This document shows, piece by piece, positions 7,173 to 15,226 of a stretch of 37,048 bases of DNA. Position 1 is the first letter of the stretch. Each line of letters starts with the position of its first letter. The position numbers and the translations under genes are program-made. Source of the stretch: Pseudomonadota bacterium (GTDB lineage: Bacteria; Pseudomonadota; Alphaproteobacteria; Reyranellales; Reyranellaceae); NCBI GenBank assembly GCA_018240745.1, contig JAFEFF010000085.1, positions 1-37,048 on the forward strand, read 5' to 3'. The notes beneath the pieces were generated by a model. That model was given only the letters and a program-made list of their open reading frames with translations. It was not told the origin of the DNA and did not search any database.

Positions 7173-8030
7173 TCAGACCACCCGCTGCGTGCGCGACCAT
7201 GCCATGTAGAGCTCGTGCGCCTGCCGGGCGATCGGGCCGGGCTGCAGGTCGCGCCTCTCGTAGCGGCTGACCGGCTGGACCTTGCCGGCATTGCCGGTGG
7301 TGAAGATCTCGTCGGCGTCGTCGAGCTCGGGCGTCGTCACCGTGCGCTCCTCGACCGTCACGCCGGCGTCGCGCAGCAGGGTGATGGTGCGGTTGCGCGT
7401 GATGCCGGCGAGGAAGCTGCCGTTGGGCACCGGCGTCGCCACCACGCCGCCCTTGGCCAGGAAGATGTTGGAGCTGCAGGTCTCCGCCACATTGCCGGCC
7501 GAGTCGAGCACCACGCCATTGTTGAAGCCGCGCGCCATGATCTCGGCGACGCCGCGCGAGGAGTTGGGATAGAGGCAGGAGGCCTTCGCCATGGTCGGCG
7601 CGCTCTCCGGCGTCGGCCGGCGGATGGTGCGGCAGAGGCCGAGCGTCAGCGGCGTGCCGGCGCGCATCGGCGAATGGTAGACGCACAGCAGGAACTGGGT
7701 GGACTCCGGATCGACCGAGATCGGACCCGCCCCGCCCCTGGTCGCCCAGAACATCGGCCGCACGTAGAGCTCGGCCTTCGGCCCGAAGCGCCGCACGCCC
7801 TCGACCATCAGCTCGAGGATTTCCCCGGCCGTCCTGGTCGGCTTCAGCCCCAGCGCCTTGGCCGAGCGCACGACGCGTTCGGCATGCAGGTCGAGGTCCG
7901 GTCCGCAGCCGTCGAAGGCACGGCCCCCGTCGAACACCATCGAGCCCAGCCAGAAGGCATGATCGCGCGGGCCCAGGATCGCGGGATTGCCCTCGTGCCA
8001 CGTGCCGTTCCAGTAGGTGAGCGTGTCCAT
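7173..8030 (-). CDS. Class IV PLP aminotransferase (branched-chain or D-amino acid type)
   Basis: This 285-residue fold-type IV transaminase has its PLP lysine most likely at K149 in APTMAKASCLYPNSS. The phosphate-binding glutamate region is E183 in NVAETCSSNIF, and the C-terminal GITRNRTI and FTTGNAGKVQPV segments are typical. The N-terminus (YWNGTWHEG..., LGSMVFDGGRAF) is standard for IlvE/D-amino-acid transaminases. The family converts branched-chain or D-amino acids to keto acids with 2-oxoglutarate. It is not next to other ilv genes, so housekeeping IlvE and a specialised (R)-amine or D-amino acid enzyme both remain possible. GGGGA lies 5 bases before the start. Confidence 0.9.
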   Translation of the reverse strand: MDTLTYWNGTWHEGNPAILGPRDHAFWLGSMVFDGGRAFDGCGPDLDLHAERVVRSAKALGLKPTRTAGEILELMVEGVRRFGPKAELYVRPMFWATRGGAGPISVDPESTQFLLCVYHSPMRAGTPLTLGLCRTIRRPTPESAPTMAKASCLYPNSSRGVAEIMARGFNNGVVLDSAGNVAETCSSNIFLAKGGVVATPVPNGSFLAGITRNRTITLLRDAGVTVEERTVTTPELDDADEIFTTGNAGKVQPVSRYERRDLQPGPIARQAHELYMAWSRTQRVV

Positions 8031-8096
8031 ATGAATCCCCGGTTCGAAAGCGCGCGGGAATAGCAGATTCCGATGGGGGCGGCAGCCTGTTGGCGG

Positions 8097-8127
8097 TTTG
8101 GGCTGGGTCCTAGCTCAGTTTGGGCTG
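8097..8127. repeat. Direct repeat upstream of the secreted YXWXPG protein
   Basis: TTTGGGCTG occurs at 8097-8105 and 8119-8127, 22 bp apart (about two helical turns), in the 258-bp gap between the divergent aminotransferase and the secreted protein gene. This could be a tandem regulator site. Nothing else stands out in the gap except a GGGATT/AATCCC pairing near 8145-8165. Confidence 0.3.
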
Positions 8128-8288
8128 AGGGCCGCCTGGGAGGTGGGATTGGGGCGAAATCCCGGCGGCTGGCCGGCCCAAATGCCTTCGTTGCGAGGGC
8201 ACGTCCTCAGGGGTCTCTGCGTATCTACCGGTACCGAAGCAGCCGCCTCATCCCCCTCGAGGCGAGCTGCTCATCAAGGAGGCAAGTC

Positions 8289-8696
8289 ATGTTGAAGACG
8301 AGTTTGTTGACCACTCTTGCCGCCGCCGCGATTTCCCTGCCGGCGCTGACGGTCCCGGCACTGGTGACGTCGGCGGCAGCGCAGGCCAACCTGAACATCT
8401 CGATCGGTACGCCGCCCCCGGCGCCGATCTACGAGGTCATCCCGGCGCCGCGTGCGGGCTATGTCTGGGCGCCCGGCTACTATCGCTACGAGGGCGGCCA
8501 CTATCTCTGGACGAAGGGCCGCTGGATGGCCGAGCGTCCGGGCTACCGCTGGACGAATGACCGCTGGGAGCACGGCCCGCACGGCTGGTATCACGTCCCG
8601 GGGCGCTGGGACCATGCACAGGCGTATCGTGACCGCGACCATGACGGCGTGCCCAACGCCTACGACCGTCATCCCGACAACCCGTATCGTCGCTAG
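8289..8696 (+). CDS. Secreted YXWXPGYW-repeat protein with a calcium-binding-like tail
   Basis: This 135-residue exported protein starts with a cleavable signal peptide (MLKTSLLTTLAAAAISL... to about AAAQA). The body has repeated aromatic segments: YVWAPGYYRY, HYLWTKGRWM, GYRWTNDRWE and GWYHVPGRWD. These are the YXWXPG/BcpO-type repeats found in many proteobacterial periplasmic or outer-membrane proteins of unknown role. The C-terminus contains DRDHDGVPNAYDRHPDNP, which matches the DxDxDGxxNxxD calcium loop of thrombospondin type 3 repeats. The start is fixed by an AAGGAGG site 6 bases upstream. A strong terminator follows, so it is probably monocistronic. Confidence 0.85.
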   Translation: MLKTSLLTTLAAAAISLPALTVPALVTSAAAQANLNISIGTPPPAPIYEVIPAPRAGYVWAPGYYRYEGGHYLWTKGRWMAERPGYRWTNDRWEHGPHGWYHVPGRWDHAQAYRDRDHDGVPNAYDRHPDNPYRR

Positions 8697-8717
8697 CCTC
8701 TCGCGAGCGGACGACAG

Positions 8718-8752
8718 AAGCGGGGCGCCTCAGGCGCCCCGCTTTCTTTTTT
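8718..8752 (+). terminator. Strong intrinsic terminator
   Basis: A 12-bp perfect stem (8718-8729 with 8733-8744; AAGCGGGGCGCC and its complement) with a 3-base loop is followed by TCTTTTTT. It ends the transcript of the secreted YXWXPG protein. Confidence 0.93.
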
Positions 8753-8761
8753 GCTGGAGCG

Positions 8762-8897
8762 ATTTCCGCCCGGATGGAACCGTTCGTGTGCTTGTGCAGT
8801 ACGATTGCGCTTCCATCCGAGCGGAAATGCGCGCACTGGCGATGCCTGTTGCAGCAGGCATATTCCGTCCGGCCGATTCCGGCCGGACGGAATATGC
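8762..8897. repeat. Cluster of related palindromes (REP-like or operator array)
   Basis: Two inverted repeats lie back to back. 8762-8779 pairs with 8811-8828 (17 of 18 positions), and 8858-8874 pairs perfectly with 8881-8897 (17 bp, 6-base spacer). Each arm carries a version of the 16-bp near-palindrome TTCCGNCCGGNNGGAA (starting near 8764, 8811, 8863 and 8878). The array fills most of the space between the terminator and the UxaA-type gene. It may be a REP-type intergenic element or a multi-site operator. Confidence 0.6.
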
Positions 8898-8935
8898 TCT
8901 ATCGTTCCGGTTCATCGCCGGAGTTCACACAGCCA

Positions 8936-10447
8936 ATGCCTGCACCCCTCACCATCCGCCTGCATCCCAACGACAATGTCGTCGTGGCGCGCATGGACAT
9001 CCTGCCCAGCACCAAGGTCGAGGGCGAGGTCGCGTCGCTGACGCGCGTGCCGCCGGGCCACAAGATCCTGACCCGCGCGGTGAAGAAGGGCGAGCCGCTG
9101 CGCAAGTACAACCAGATCATCGGCTTTGCCACCGAAGACCTTGCGCCCGGCACGCACATCCACACCCACAACTGCGTCATGGGCGACTTCGAGCGCGACT
9201 ATGCGTTCTGCGCCGACGCGCATCCGACCGCCTACATCAGTCCGCCGGCGACCTTCATGGGGTATCGCCGTGCCGATGGCCGCAGCGCCACGCGCAACTA
9301 CATCGGCATCGTTACCACGGTGAATTGCTCGGCTGCGACCAGCCGCATGATCGCCAAGCATGTCGAGCCGCTGCTGGCGCAGTTTCCCGACATCGATGGC
9401 GTGGTGCCGCTGACGCACGGCGGCGGCTGCGGCATGGCGGCGTCGGGCCTCGAGATGGACGTGCTGCGCCGCACGCTCGCCGGCTATACGCGCCATCCCA
9501 ACATGGCGGCGGTGGTGATGCTCGGCCTGGGCTGCGAGACCAACCAGATTTCCGGCCTGATGGATGCCGAAGGCCTCACCGAAGGGCCCAGGCTGATCCC
9601 GATGGCGATCCAGGACGAGGGCGGCGTGTCCAAGACCGTGATGCGCGCGGTCGGCTTCCTGAAGGAGCTGCTGCCCGAGGCGAACGCCGTGAAGCGCGAG
9701 CCAATTCCGGTCAGCGAGCTCATTCTCGCGCTGCAGTGCGGCGGCTCGGACGGCTACTCCGGCATCTCGGCCAATCCGGCGCTGGGAGCGGCGGTCGACC
9801 TGCTGGTGCGCCACGGCGGCACCGCGGTGCTGTCGGAGACGCCGGAGATCTACGGCGCCGAGCACCTGCTGACACGGCGTGCGGTCAGCCGAGAGGTCGG
9901 CGAAAAGATCGTCAAGCGCATCAAATGGTGGGAAGACCACTGCGCCCGCACCGGCGGTGAGATGAACAACAACCCGTCTCCCGGCAACAAGGCGGGCGGC
10001 CTCACCACCATCCTCGAGAAGTCGTTGGGTGCGGTTGCGAAGGGCGGCACGACCAACCTGGTCGACGTGTACGAATATGCCCAACCGATCACCGCCAAGG
10101 GCTTCGTTTATATGGATTCGCCGGGTTACGACCCGGTCTCGGCGACCGGCCAGGTGGCCGGCGGCGCCAATGTGCTGTGCTTCACGACCGGCCGCGGCTC
10201 GGTGTTCGGGTGCAAACCGACGCCGTCGCTCAAGCTTGCCACCAACAGCGCACTCTATCGCCGCATGACCGACGACATGGACATCAACTGCGGCGCGATC
10301 GTCGATGGCGAGGAGACGATCCAGGAGAGTGGAAAGAAGATTTTTGAACTGGTCGTGAACACAGCCTCTGGTCAGAAGACCAAGTCGGAGGTGCTGGGCA
10401 TCGGCGATGACGAGTTCGAACCCTGGAAGATCGGCGCGACCATGTAG
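8936..10447 (+). CDS. UxaA-family altronate/galactarate-type dehydratase
   Basis: This 503-residue protein of the UxaA/GarD family performs iron-dependent dehydration of sugar acids such as D-altronate or galactarate. The N-terminal SAF-type domain (about 1-95) has THIHTHNC..; the long C-terminal domain carries the family's cysteine and glycine segments (VNCSAATS, THGGGCGM, GLGCETNQ, LQCGGSDGYSGI, NPSPGNKAGGLTTI, TGRGSVFG). Length matches full-length fused enzymes. The start at 8936 (MPAPLTIRLHPND) is chosen because the homologous SAF domain begins there; an in-frame ATG at 8894 lies in the palindrome array. No other hexuronate genes are adjacent, so the exact sugar acid is open. Confidence 0.9.
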   Translation: MPAPLTIRLHPNDNVVVARMDILPSTKVEGEVASLTRVPPGHKILTRAVKKGEPLRKYNQIIGFATEDLAPGTHIHTHNCVMGDFERDYAFCADAHPTAYISPPATFMGYRRADGRSATRNYIGIVTTVNCSAATSRMIAKHVEPLLAQFPDIDGVVPLTHGGGCGMAASGLEMDVLRRTLAGYTRHPNMAAVVMLGLGCETNQISGLMDAEGLTEGPRLIPMAIQDEGGVSKTVMRAVGFLKELLPEANAVKREPIPVSELILALQCGGSDGYSGISANPALGAAVDLLVRHGGTAVLSETPEIYGAEHLLTRRAVSREVGEKIVKRIKWWEDHCARTGGEMNNNPSPGNKAGGLTTILEKSLGAVAKGGTTNLVDVYEYAQPITAKGFVYMDSPGYDPVSATGQVAGGANVLCFTTGRGSVFGCKPTPSLKLATNSALYRRMTDDMDINCGAIVDGEETIQESGKKIFELVVNTASGQKTKSEVLGIGDDEFEPWKIGATM

Positions 10448-10678
10448 GCGCAATCGCGGCTTAGTTGCGACCGAATTGCAACCTTGGGCCGCTTCATGCG
10501 TTATACTTGCTGTGCGGCCCTACGACTTGCGAACTTGGCCTTGCTTTGGCGGCCCAGCCCGTAAGGGCGGCGGACTCTTCCAAGCGGTTTCCCAAAATTC
10601 CGAGAGTTGTCGCGGTCGATGCAGCGGGCACCGCGTGCTGCGCGTTAGTGCTCGTACTAGGCTAAGGAGACGGTCAAG
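10448..10678 (+). promoter_or_regulatory. Long leader region of the cold-shock gene
   Basis: This 231-bp gap holds no convincing gene. A TATACT at 10502-10507 could be a -10 element (TTGCAA at 10476 is too far for an ideal -35). That would give a 5' UTR of roughly 165 bases before the csp ATG, as is usual for cold-inducible csp mRNAs. AAGGAG at 10664-10669 is the ribosome site. Confidence 0.4.
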
Positions 10679-10885
10679 ATGCCAACTGGTACTGTTAAGT
10701 GGTTCAACGCCACCAAGGGCTTCGGCTTCATCCAACCGCAAGAGGGCGGAAAGGACGTCTTCGTCCACATCAGCGCCGTCGAGCGCGCAGGTCTGAACGG
10801 CCTGAACGAAGGCCAGAAGGTCAGCTACGAGATCGCGACCGAGCGCGGACGGTCGGCGGCTGTCAACCTCAAGACGGCTGAATAA
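10679..10885 (+). CDS. cspA: Cold-shock domain protein
   Basis: This 68-residue single-domain Csp has RNP1 (KGFGFIQP) and RNP2 (DVFVHIS) and the typical opening [16 protein letters not shown]. It is an OB-fold RNA chaperone that melts mRNA structure, often induced by cold or stationary phase. The ribosome site AAGGAG lies 9 bases before the ATG, and an intrinsic terminator lies just downstream, so it is a single-gene transcript. The symbol denotes the family; which csp paralog this is cannot be told. Confidence 0.96.
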   Translation: MPTGTVKWFNATKGFGFIQPQEGGKDVFVHISAVERAGLNGLNEGQKVSYEIATERGRSAAVNLKTAE

Positions 10886-10908
10886 ACAATTCGGGCATCC
10901 GTGATGAC

Positions 10909-10941
10909 GGCGGTGTGGGTCTCACGCCGCCGCTCTCTTTT
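10909..10941 (+). terminator. Intrinsic terminator after the cold-shock gene
   Basis: GGCGGTGTG (10909-10917) pairs with CACGCCGCC (10923-10931), with one G-U pair and a 5-base loop, and is followed by a T-rich stretch ending in TTTT. Confidence 0.8.
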
Positions 10942-10988
10942 GTGCCGCCGCTCTTGAGCGGATGGGCTATCGCGGCGAACATGACCGC

Positions 10989-12389
10989 ATGCCGACCCCG
11001 TTGCACTACACGTCGCTCGACGACGTCGCGCGCCAACTGAAGGCGCGCCAGCTCAGCTCCGTCGACCTCACCCGTACGATGCTCGACCGCATCGGCCGGA
11101 TCGATTCCCGGCTCAAGAGCTTCGCTACGCTCACGCCGGAGCGGGCGCTGGCGGACGCCGCGGCGTGCGATGCCGAGACCGCGGCGGGCCGCTCGCGGGG
11201 CCCCCTGCACGGCGTGCCGATCGCGGTCAAGGATCTGTGCAACACCGAAGGCGTGCCGACCGCCGCCGGCATGACGATCCATCGCCACAACATCCCGACC
11301 GAGGACGCCACGGTGGTGGCGCGACTCAAGGCCGGCGGTGCGGTGATCCTGGGCAAGCTGCAGATGACCGAGGGCGCGTTCGGCGCGCACCATCCGGCGA
11401 TCCCCGCGCCAATCAATCCCTGGAACGAGGCGTACTGGACCGGCGCATCGTCCTCCGGCGCGGGCGCCGCGACGGCGGCCGGCCTGTGCTTTGCCTCGCT
11501 CGGCTCCGATACCGGCGGCTCGATTCGCTTTCCCTCGACGATGAATGGCTTGACCGGACTGAAGCCCACCTGGGGCCGCGTCAGTCGCGCCGGCGTTTTT
11601 CCGCTCGCCGAGTCGCTCGACCATATCGGCCCGATGTGCCGCAGCGCGCTCGACTGTGCGATCGCGCTGGCCGTCATCGCCGGCGCCGACGACCGCGATC
11701 CGACAGCCGTGCCGCTGCCGGTACCCGACTACCGCGCGGCGATCGGCGAGGCCGTCGCCGGCAAGCGCATAGGCCGGCCGGTCGACCCGAAGGAACTCGA
11801 CGACGACGGCCGCCGCGCGCTCGACGGCGCGGTCGAGGTGTTCGCCAGGGCCGGCGCCAGGATCGTCGACGTGGCGTTGCCGGCCGGCTTCGACGAGGCG
11901 GCGCGCGACTGGGTGCCCCTGTGCGCGGTCGAATGCGCAATCGCCCACGAGGCGACCTATCCGTCACGCGCCAGCGAATACGGGCCCGTGCTGGCCGGCC
12001 TGATCGATGCCGGCCGCCGGCTGTCGGGCACCGAGCTTGCTCACCTGCAGGTGCGCCGCGCCGCGATCACCGGCGCGCTGAACAAGCTGCTCGCGTCGGT
12101 CGACCTGCTGCTGATGCCGGTGATGCCGCAAGCGGTGTGGTCGCTGCAGGGCCTGGCGGCCGCAGGAAGAGATGCCGACACAGTCGCTGCACGTTTGCGC
12201 TTCACCGCGCCGTTCGACATGAGTGGCCATCCCACGCTCACCCTGCCGGGCGGCATGACGCGCGACGGCATGCCGGTCGGCTTCCAGATCGTCGCCGGCG
12301 CCTTCGACGAGGCGGCGATCCTCGCGGCCGGCCACGCCTACCAGCAGGCGACCGATTGGCACCTGAAGCGACCGCCGCTGGACGCCTGA
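10989..12389 (+). CDS. Amidase-signature family hydrolase
   Basis: This 466-residue amidase-signature enzyme has the Lys-cisSer-Ser triad visible as IAVKDL, TGASSSGAGAA and GSDTGGSIRFPS. The family hydrolyses amides to acids and ammonia and includes GatA, although no gatB or gatC is nearby. The start at 10989 (MPTPLHYTSLDD) gives the expected N-terminal helix. The region after the signature (GKRIGRPVDPKE) is a few residues shorter than usual. The cyclase gene begins 46 bp downstream on the same strand, so this may be the first gene of that operon. The substrate is unknown. Confidence 0.9.
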   Translation: MPTPLHYTSLDDVARQLKARQLSSVDLTRTMLDRIGRIDSRLKSFATLTPERALADAAACDAETAAGRSRGPLHGVPIAVKDLCNTEGVPTAAGMTIHRHNIPTEDATVVARLKAGGAVILGKLQMTEGAFGAHHPAIPAPINPWNEAYWTGASSSGAGAATAAGLCFASLGSDTGGSIRFPSTMNGLTGLKPTWGRVSRAGVFPLAESLDHIGPMCRSALDCAIALAVIAGADDRDPTAVPLPVPDYRAAIGEAVAGKRIGRPVDPKELDDDGRRALDGAVEVFARAGARIVDVALPAGFDEAARDWVPLCAVECAIAHEATYPSRASEYGPVLAGLIDAGRRLSGTELAHLQVRRAAITGALNKLLASVDLLLMPVMPQAVWSLQGLAAAGRDADTVAARLRFTAPFDMSGHPTLTLPGGMTRDGMPVGFQIVAGAFDEAAILAAGHAYQQATDWHLKRPPLDA

Positions 12390-12435
12390 TTCACGCTTGC
12401 TGTACGATGCCCGGGCGGGGAGCGATGCAGGGCGG

Positions 12436-14517
12436 ATGACCACACCTTTTCGGCCAAGCTTGCGGCTGAAGCCGAGCATCTTGAGCCTGTTCATCCTGCT
12501 CACCGTTCCCGTCCTCGCCGTCATCATCGCCGTCAACTACGTCTCGAACGACCGCATCGCCCGGGTCAAGGGGCAGGAGCTGGTCGAGCGGTTCCGCCTC
12601 GAGGCGATCGACAGCGTTCGCGAGATCTTCGAGCCGATCAAGTCGATGGTCCGCGTCGCCGCCATGCTCGGCGAGCAGCAGGGCGACTTCTACGCCGACA
12701 ACCGCTCGATGAAGTATTTCGAGACGATCCTCCAGCACAGCCCGAGGATCGTCTCCGCCTATGTCGGCCTGAACGACGGCGAGTTCCGCCAAGCCCGCCG
12801 CCTGACGCCCGACGCCGTGCTGTTCGGCAAGCAGGTGCCGGCCGGCACGCGCTTCTCCTACCACTGGCTCGAATATCCGAACGGCGCCGGCGCAGTCGAT
12901 CACAACGTCTTCCTCGATGCCAACGGCCACGGCCTGGGGGCGCAGGCGGCGCCGACGGCCTACGACCCGCGCAACCGCATGTGGTACCGCGCGACGGTGG
13001 AGGCGAACGGCCTCTACATCACCGATCCCGACGTCTTCGCGACGCTCGGCCTGATCGGCTTCACCGTCGCCCAGCCGTTCAGCAACGACGGCGAAGTGAG
13101 AGGCGTGGTCGCCATCGACATCACGCTCGATGGCTTGTCGCAATACATCGCCGAGCACAAGGTCAGCCCGAACACGCTGAGCTATGTCCTCGACCAGGAT
13201 GGCCGCGTGCTCGCGGCCTCCGATCTCTCCAAGACCTACACCGCCGACAAGGGCAAGGTGGACCTGCGCCACATCAGCGACCTCGAGAACCAGCTCCCGG
13301 CGCTCGCCTACGGCGCGCATCCGCGCAACGGCGGCGGCACGCTCTACAACTTCAGCTACGACGGCCGCGAGTATTTCGCCAGCCTGTCGACCTTGCCGGC
13401 CGATTTCGGCAAGCGCTGGCAGCTCTTCATCGTCACACCGGTCTCCGACTTCACCGGCGCCTTCGACCGCAACAACCGGCTGCTCCTCACGGTCGGGATC
13501 GTCGCCACCCTGCTGGCGCTCACCGTCATCTATTTCCTGTCGGGCCTGCTGTCGGCGCCGCTCGAGCGGCTGGCCGCCAAGGTGAGCATGATCGAGAGGA
13601 TGGATGGCGAGCCGCTGCCGCTCGTGCGCTCCAGGGTGCGCGAGATCGACGTGCTGGCGCGCGCCATCGACACGCTCGACTCGGCGGTGAAGGCGTTCGC
13701 CGCCTTCGTGCCGGTCGGCCTCGTGCGCGAACTGCTGACGACCGACGCCAAGACCCAGCTCGGCGGCCACAGCCGATTCCTCACCGTCCTGTTCTCCGAC
13801 CTCGAGGACTTCTCGAGCCTGTCGGAGCGCATCCCGACCCAGGCGTTGCTGCAGCGCGTGTCGCGCCATCTCGAGCTGGTGATCAGGTCGATCAACCAGG
13901 AGCACGGCACGATCGACAAGTTCATGGGCGATGGCGTGATGGCCTTCTGGGGCGCGCCGGCCCTGCTCGAGGACCATGCCTTCCGCGCCTGCGTCGCGGC
14001 CCTGCGCATCCAGCGCGGCATGGACGAGCTCAATGCGCAATGGCAGGCCGAGGGCAACGAGCCGCTGCGCGTGCGCATCGGCATCCATTGCGACGCCGTG
14101 CTGGTCGGCAACATCGGCTCGCGGGAGCGGATGAGCTACACCGTGCTGGGCGACGGCGTGAACGTCGCGGCGCGGCTCGAGGGCGTGAACAAGGAGTTCC
14201 GCACCACCATCTGCATCAGCCACAGCACCTTCCGGGAGGCGGGCGAGAATCTCTGCGTGCGGCCGATCGACGAGGTGACCGTCAAGGGCCGTCGCGGCCT
14301 GGTGCCGATCTACGAGCTGTTGGGCGCCTACGGTGCCGGTCCGGACCTCGAGCCGAGCCCCCAGGCGGTGCGGCTGGCCGAGCTCACCCGGACCGCGCAC
14401 GCGGCCTTGTTGCGGGGCGACAATGACTGCGCGATGCAGGGCTATCGGGCGGCGCTCTGCGAGTTTCCCGACGATGCGGTGGCGCAGGTCATGGTAAGAC
14501 GCCTGGCGGAGGGCTGA
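12436..14517 (+). CDS. Membrane-bound class III adenylate/guanylate cyclase with a Cache sensor domain
   Basis: This 693-residue receptor cyclase has TM1 at about 14-36, a periplasmic dCache-like ligand domain at about 40-345 (DPRNRMWYRAT, GVVAIDITLDGL, YVLDQDGRVLAAS), TM2 at about 350-372, a HAMP-like linker, and a class III cyclase domain at about 445-630. Metal aspartates D455 and D499, substrate-specifying K495 and D573 (pattern favouring ATP), and N576/R580 for the transition state are all present, so it should be active. A short helical tail follows. It opens a co-directional run with a methyltransferase and a binding-protein/permease pair, suggesting extracellular solute sensing. Confidence 0.93.
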   Translation: MTTPFRPSLRLKPSILSLFILLTVPVLAVIIAVNYVSNDRIARVKGQELVERFRLEAIDSVREIFEPIKSMVRVAAMLGEQQGDFYADNRSMKYFETILQHSPRIVSAYVGLNDGEFRQARRLTPDAVLFGKQVPAGTRFSYHWLEYPNGAGAVDHNVFLDANGHGLGAQAAPTAYDPRNRMWYRATVEANGLYITDPDVFATLGLIGFTVAQPFSNDGEVRGVVAIDITLDGLSQYIAEHKVSPNTLSYVLDQDGRVLAASDLSKTYTADKGKVDLRHISDLENQLPALAYGAHPRNGGGTLYNFSYDGREYFASLSTLPADFGKRWQLFIVTPVSDFTGAFDRNNRLLLTVGIVATLLALTVIYFLSGLLSAPLERLAAKVSMIERMDGEPLPLVRSRVREIDVLARAIDTLDSAVKAFAAFVPVGLVRELLTTDAKTQLGGHSRFLTVLFSDLEDFSSLSERIPTQALLQRVSRHLELVIRSINQEHGTIDKFMGDGVMAFWGAPALLEDHAFRACVAALRIQRGMDELNAQWQAEGNEPLRVRIGIHCDAVLVGNIGSRERMSYTVLGDGVNVAARLEGVNKEFRTTICISHSTFREAGENLCVRPIDEVTVKGRRGLVPIYELLGAYGAGPDLEPSPQAVRLAELTRTAHAALLRGDNDCAMQGYRAALCEFPDDAVAQVMVRRLAEG

Positions 14518-14527
14518 CGGGGGAGGG

Positions 14528-15226
14528 ATGAACGACGGATCCGGGATGGTCTTGCGCGTGCCCGTGAAGGCGCTGCGCCCCAGCGAATACACCTCGGCGC
14601 TGATACAGGTGCTGCGGAGCGAGTCGGAGACGGTGCGGGGCAAACAGGTGCTGGAGATCGGCTCGGGCAGCGGCGTGGTGCTGGCCGTGCTCGGCACGCT
14701 GGGTGCCGGCTCGGTGTGCGGCATAGACATCGAGGAGGACGCGATCGAGGCCTCGAGCCGGCTGCTGGCCCGGCTCGGCCACGACAATGCCGAGTTCCTT
14801 CACGGTGACATGTGGCGGCCGGTGGCCGGACGCCGCTTCGACCTGATCGTCGCCAACCTGCCGAACTCGCCCCATCCTCAGGTGTCGATCTCGGGCCGGC
14901 CGCCGAACTGGAGCGCCGGAGGGCCGGACGGCCGGCTGCTGGTCGACGCCTTCATCGACGGGCTGGCGGCGCACCTCGTGTCGGGCGGCCGCGCGCTGAT
15001 GACGCACAACTCCTACATCGGCTTCGACCGAACGCGCGAGGCCGCGGCCCGGCACGGCCTGTCCTGCGAGGTGCGCCTGTCGGTCCTGGTCTACGTGCCG
15101 GAGGAAAAGCTCGCGCTCATGACGCCGAGTATCGTGCAGGCGGAGGAGGGCCGTTCGCTCCATAGCTTCGGACCTTACACGTTCGCCGAGATCCACATCG
15201 TCGAGTTCGGCGCCCCCATCGCATGA
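14528..15226 (+). CDS. HemK/PrmC-like class I SAM-dependent methyltransferase
   Basis: This 232-residue Rossmann methyltransferase has SAM motif I VLEIGSGSGV (41-50), the acidic motif II GIDIEED and a HemK-like substrate loop. The usual NPPY reads N110-L-P-N113, so the aromatic residue that stacks on the glutamine or adenine is missing. Length and layout resemble the catalytic half of PrmB/PrmC without the N-terminal helical domain. It starts 10 bp after the cyclase stop and overlaps the transporter gene by 4 bp (ATGA). The target could be a protein side chain, nucleic acid or a small molecule; the loop change argues against ordinary release-factor methylation. Confidence 0.82.
   Translation: MNDGSGMVLRVPVKALRPSEYTSALIQVLRSESETVRGKQVLEIGSGSGVVLAVLGTLGAGSVCGIDIEEDAIEASSRLLARLGHDNAEFLHGDMWRPVAGRRFDLIVANLPNSPHPQVSISGRPPNWSAGGPDGRLLVDAFIDGLAAHLVSGGRALMTHNSYIGFDRTREAAARHGLSCEVRLSVLVYVPEEKLALMTPSIVQAEEGRSLHSFGPYTFAEIHIVEFGAPIA

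Noticed and set aside
8098..8295. A 65-codon frame before the secreted YXWXPG protein
   Set aside because: It lacks a ribosome site and overlaps the real gene's ribosome site and start; composition is not coding-like.
12391..14787. A 798-codon open frame antisense to the Cache cyclase
   Set aside because: Same GC-driven shadow; the plus strand has every cyclase motif and the antisense product has no recognisable fold.
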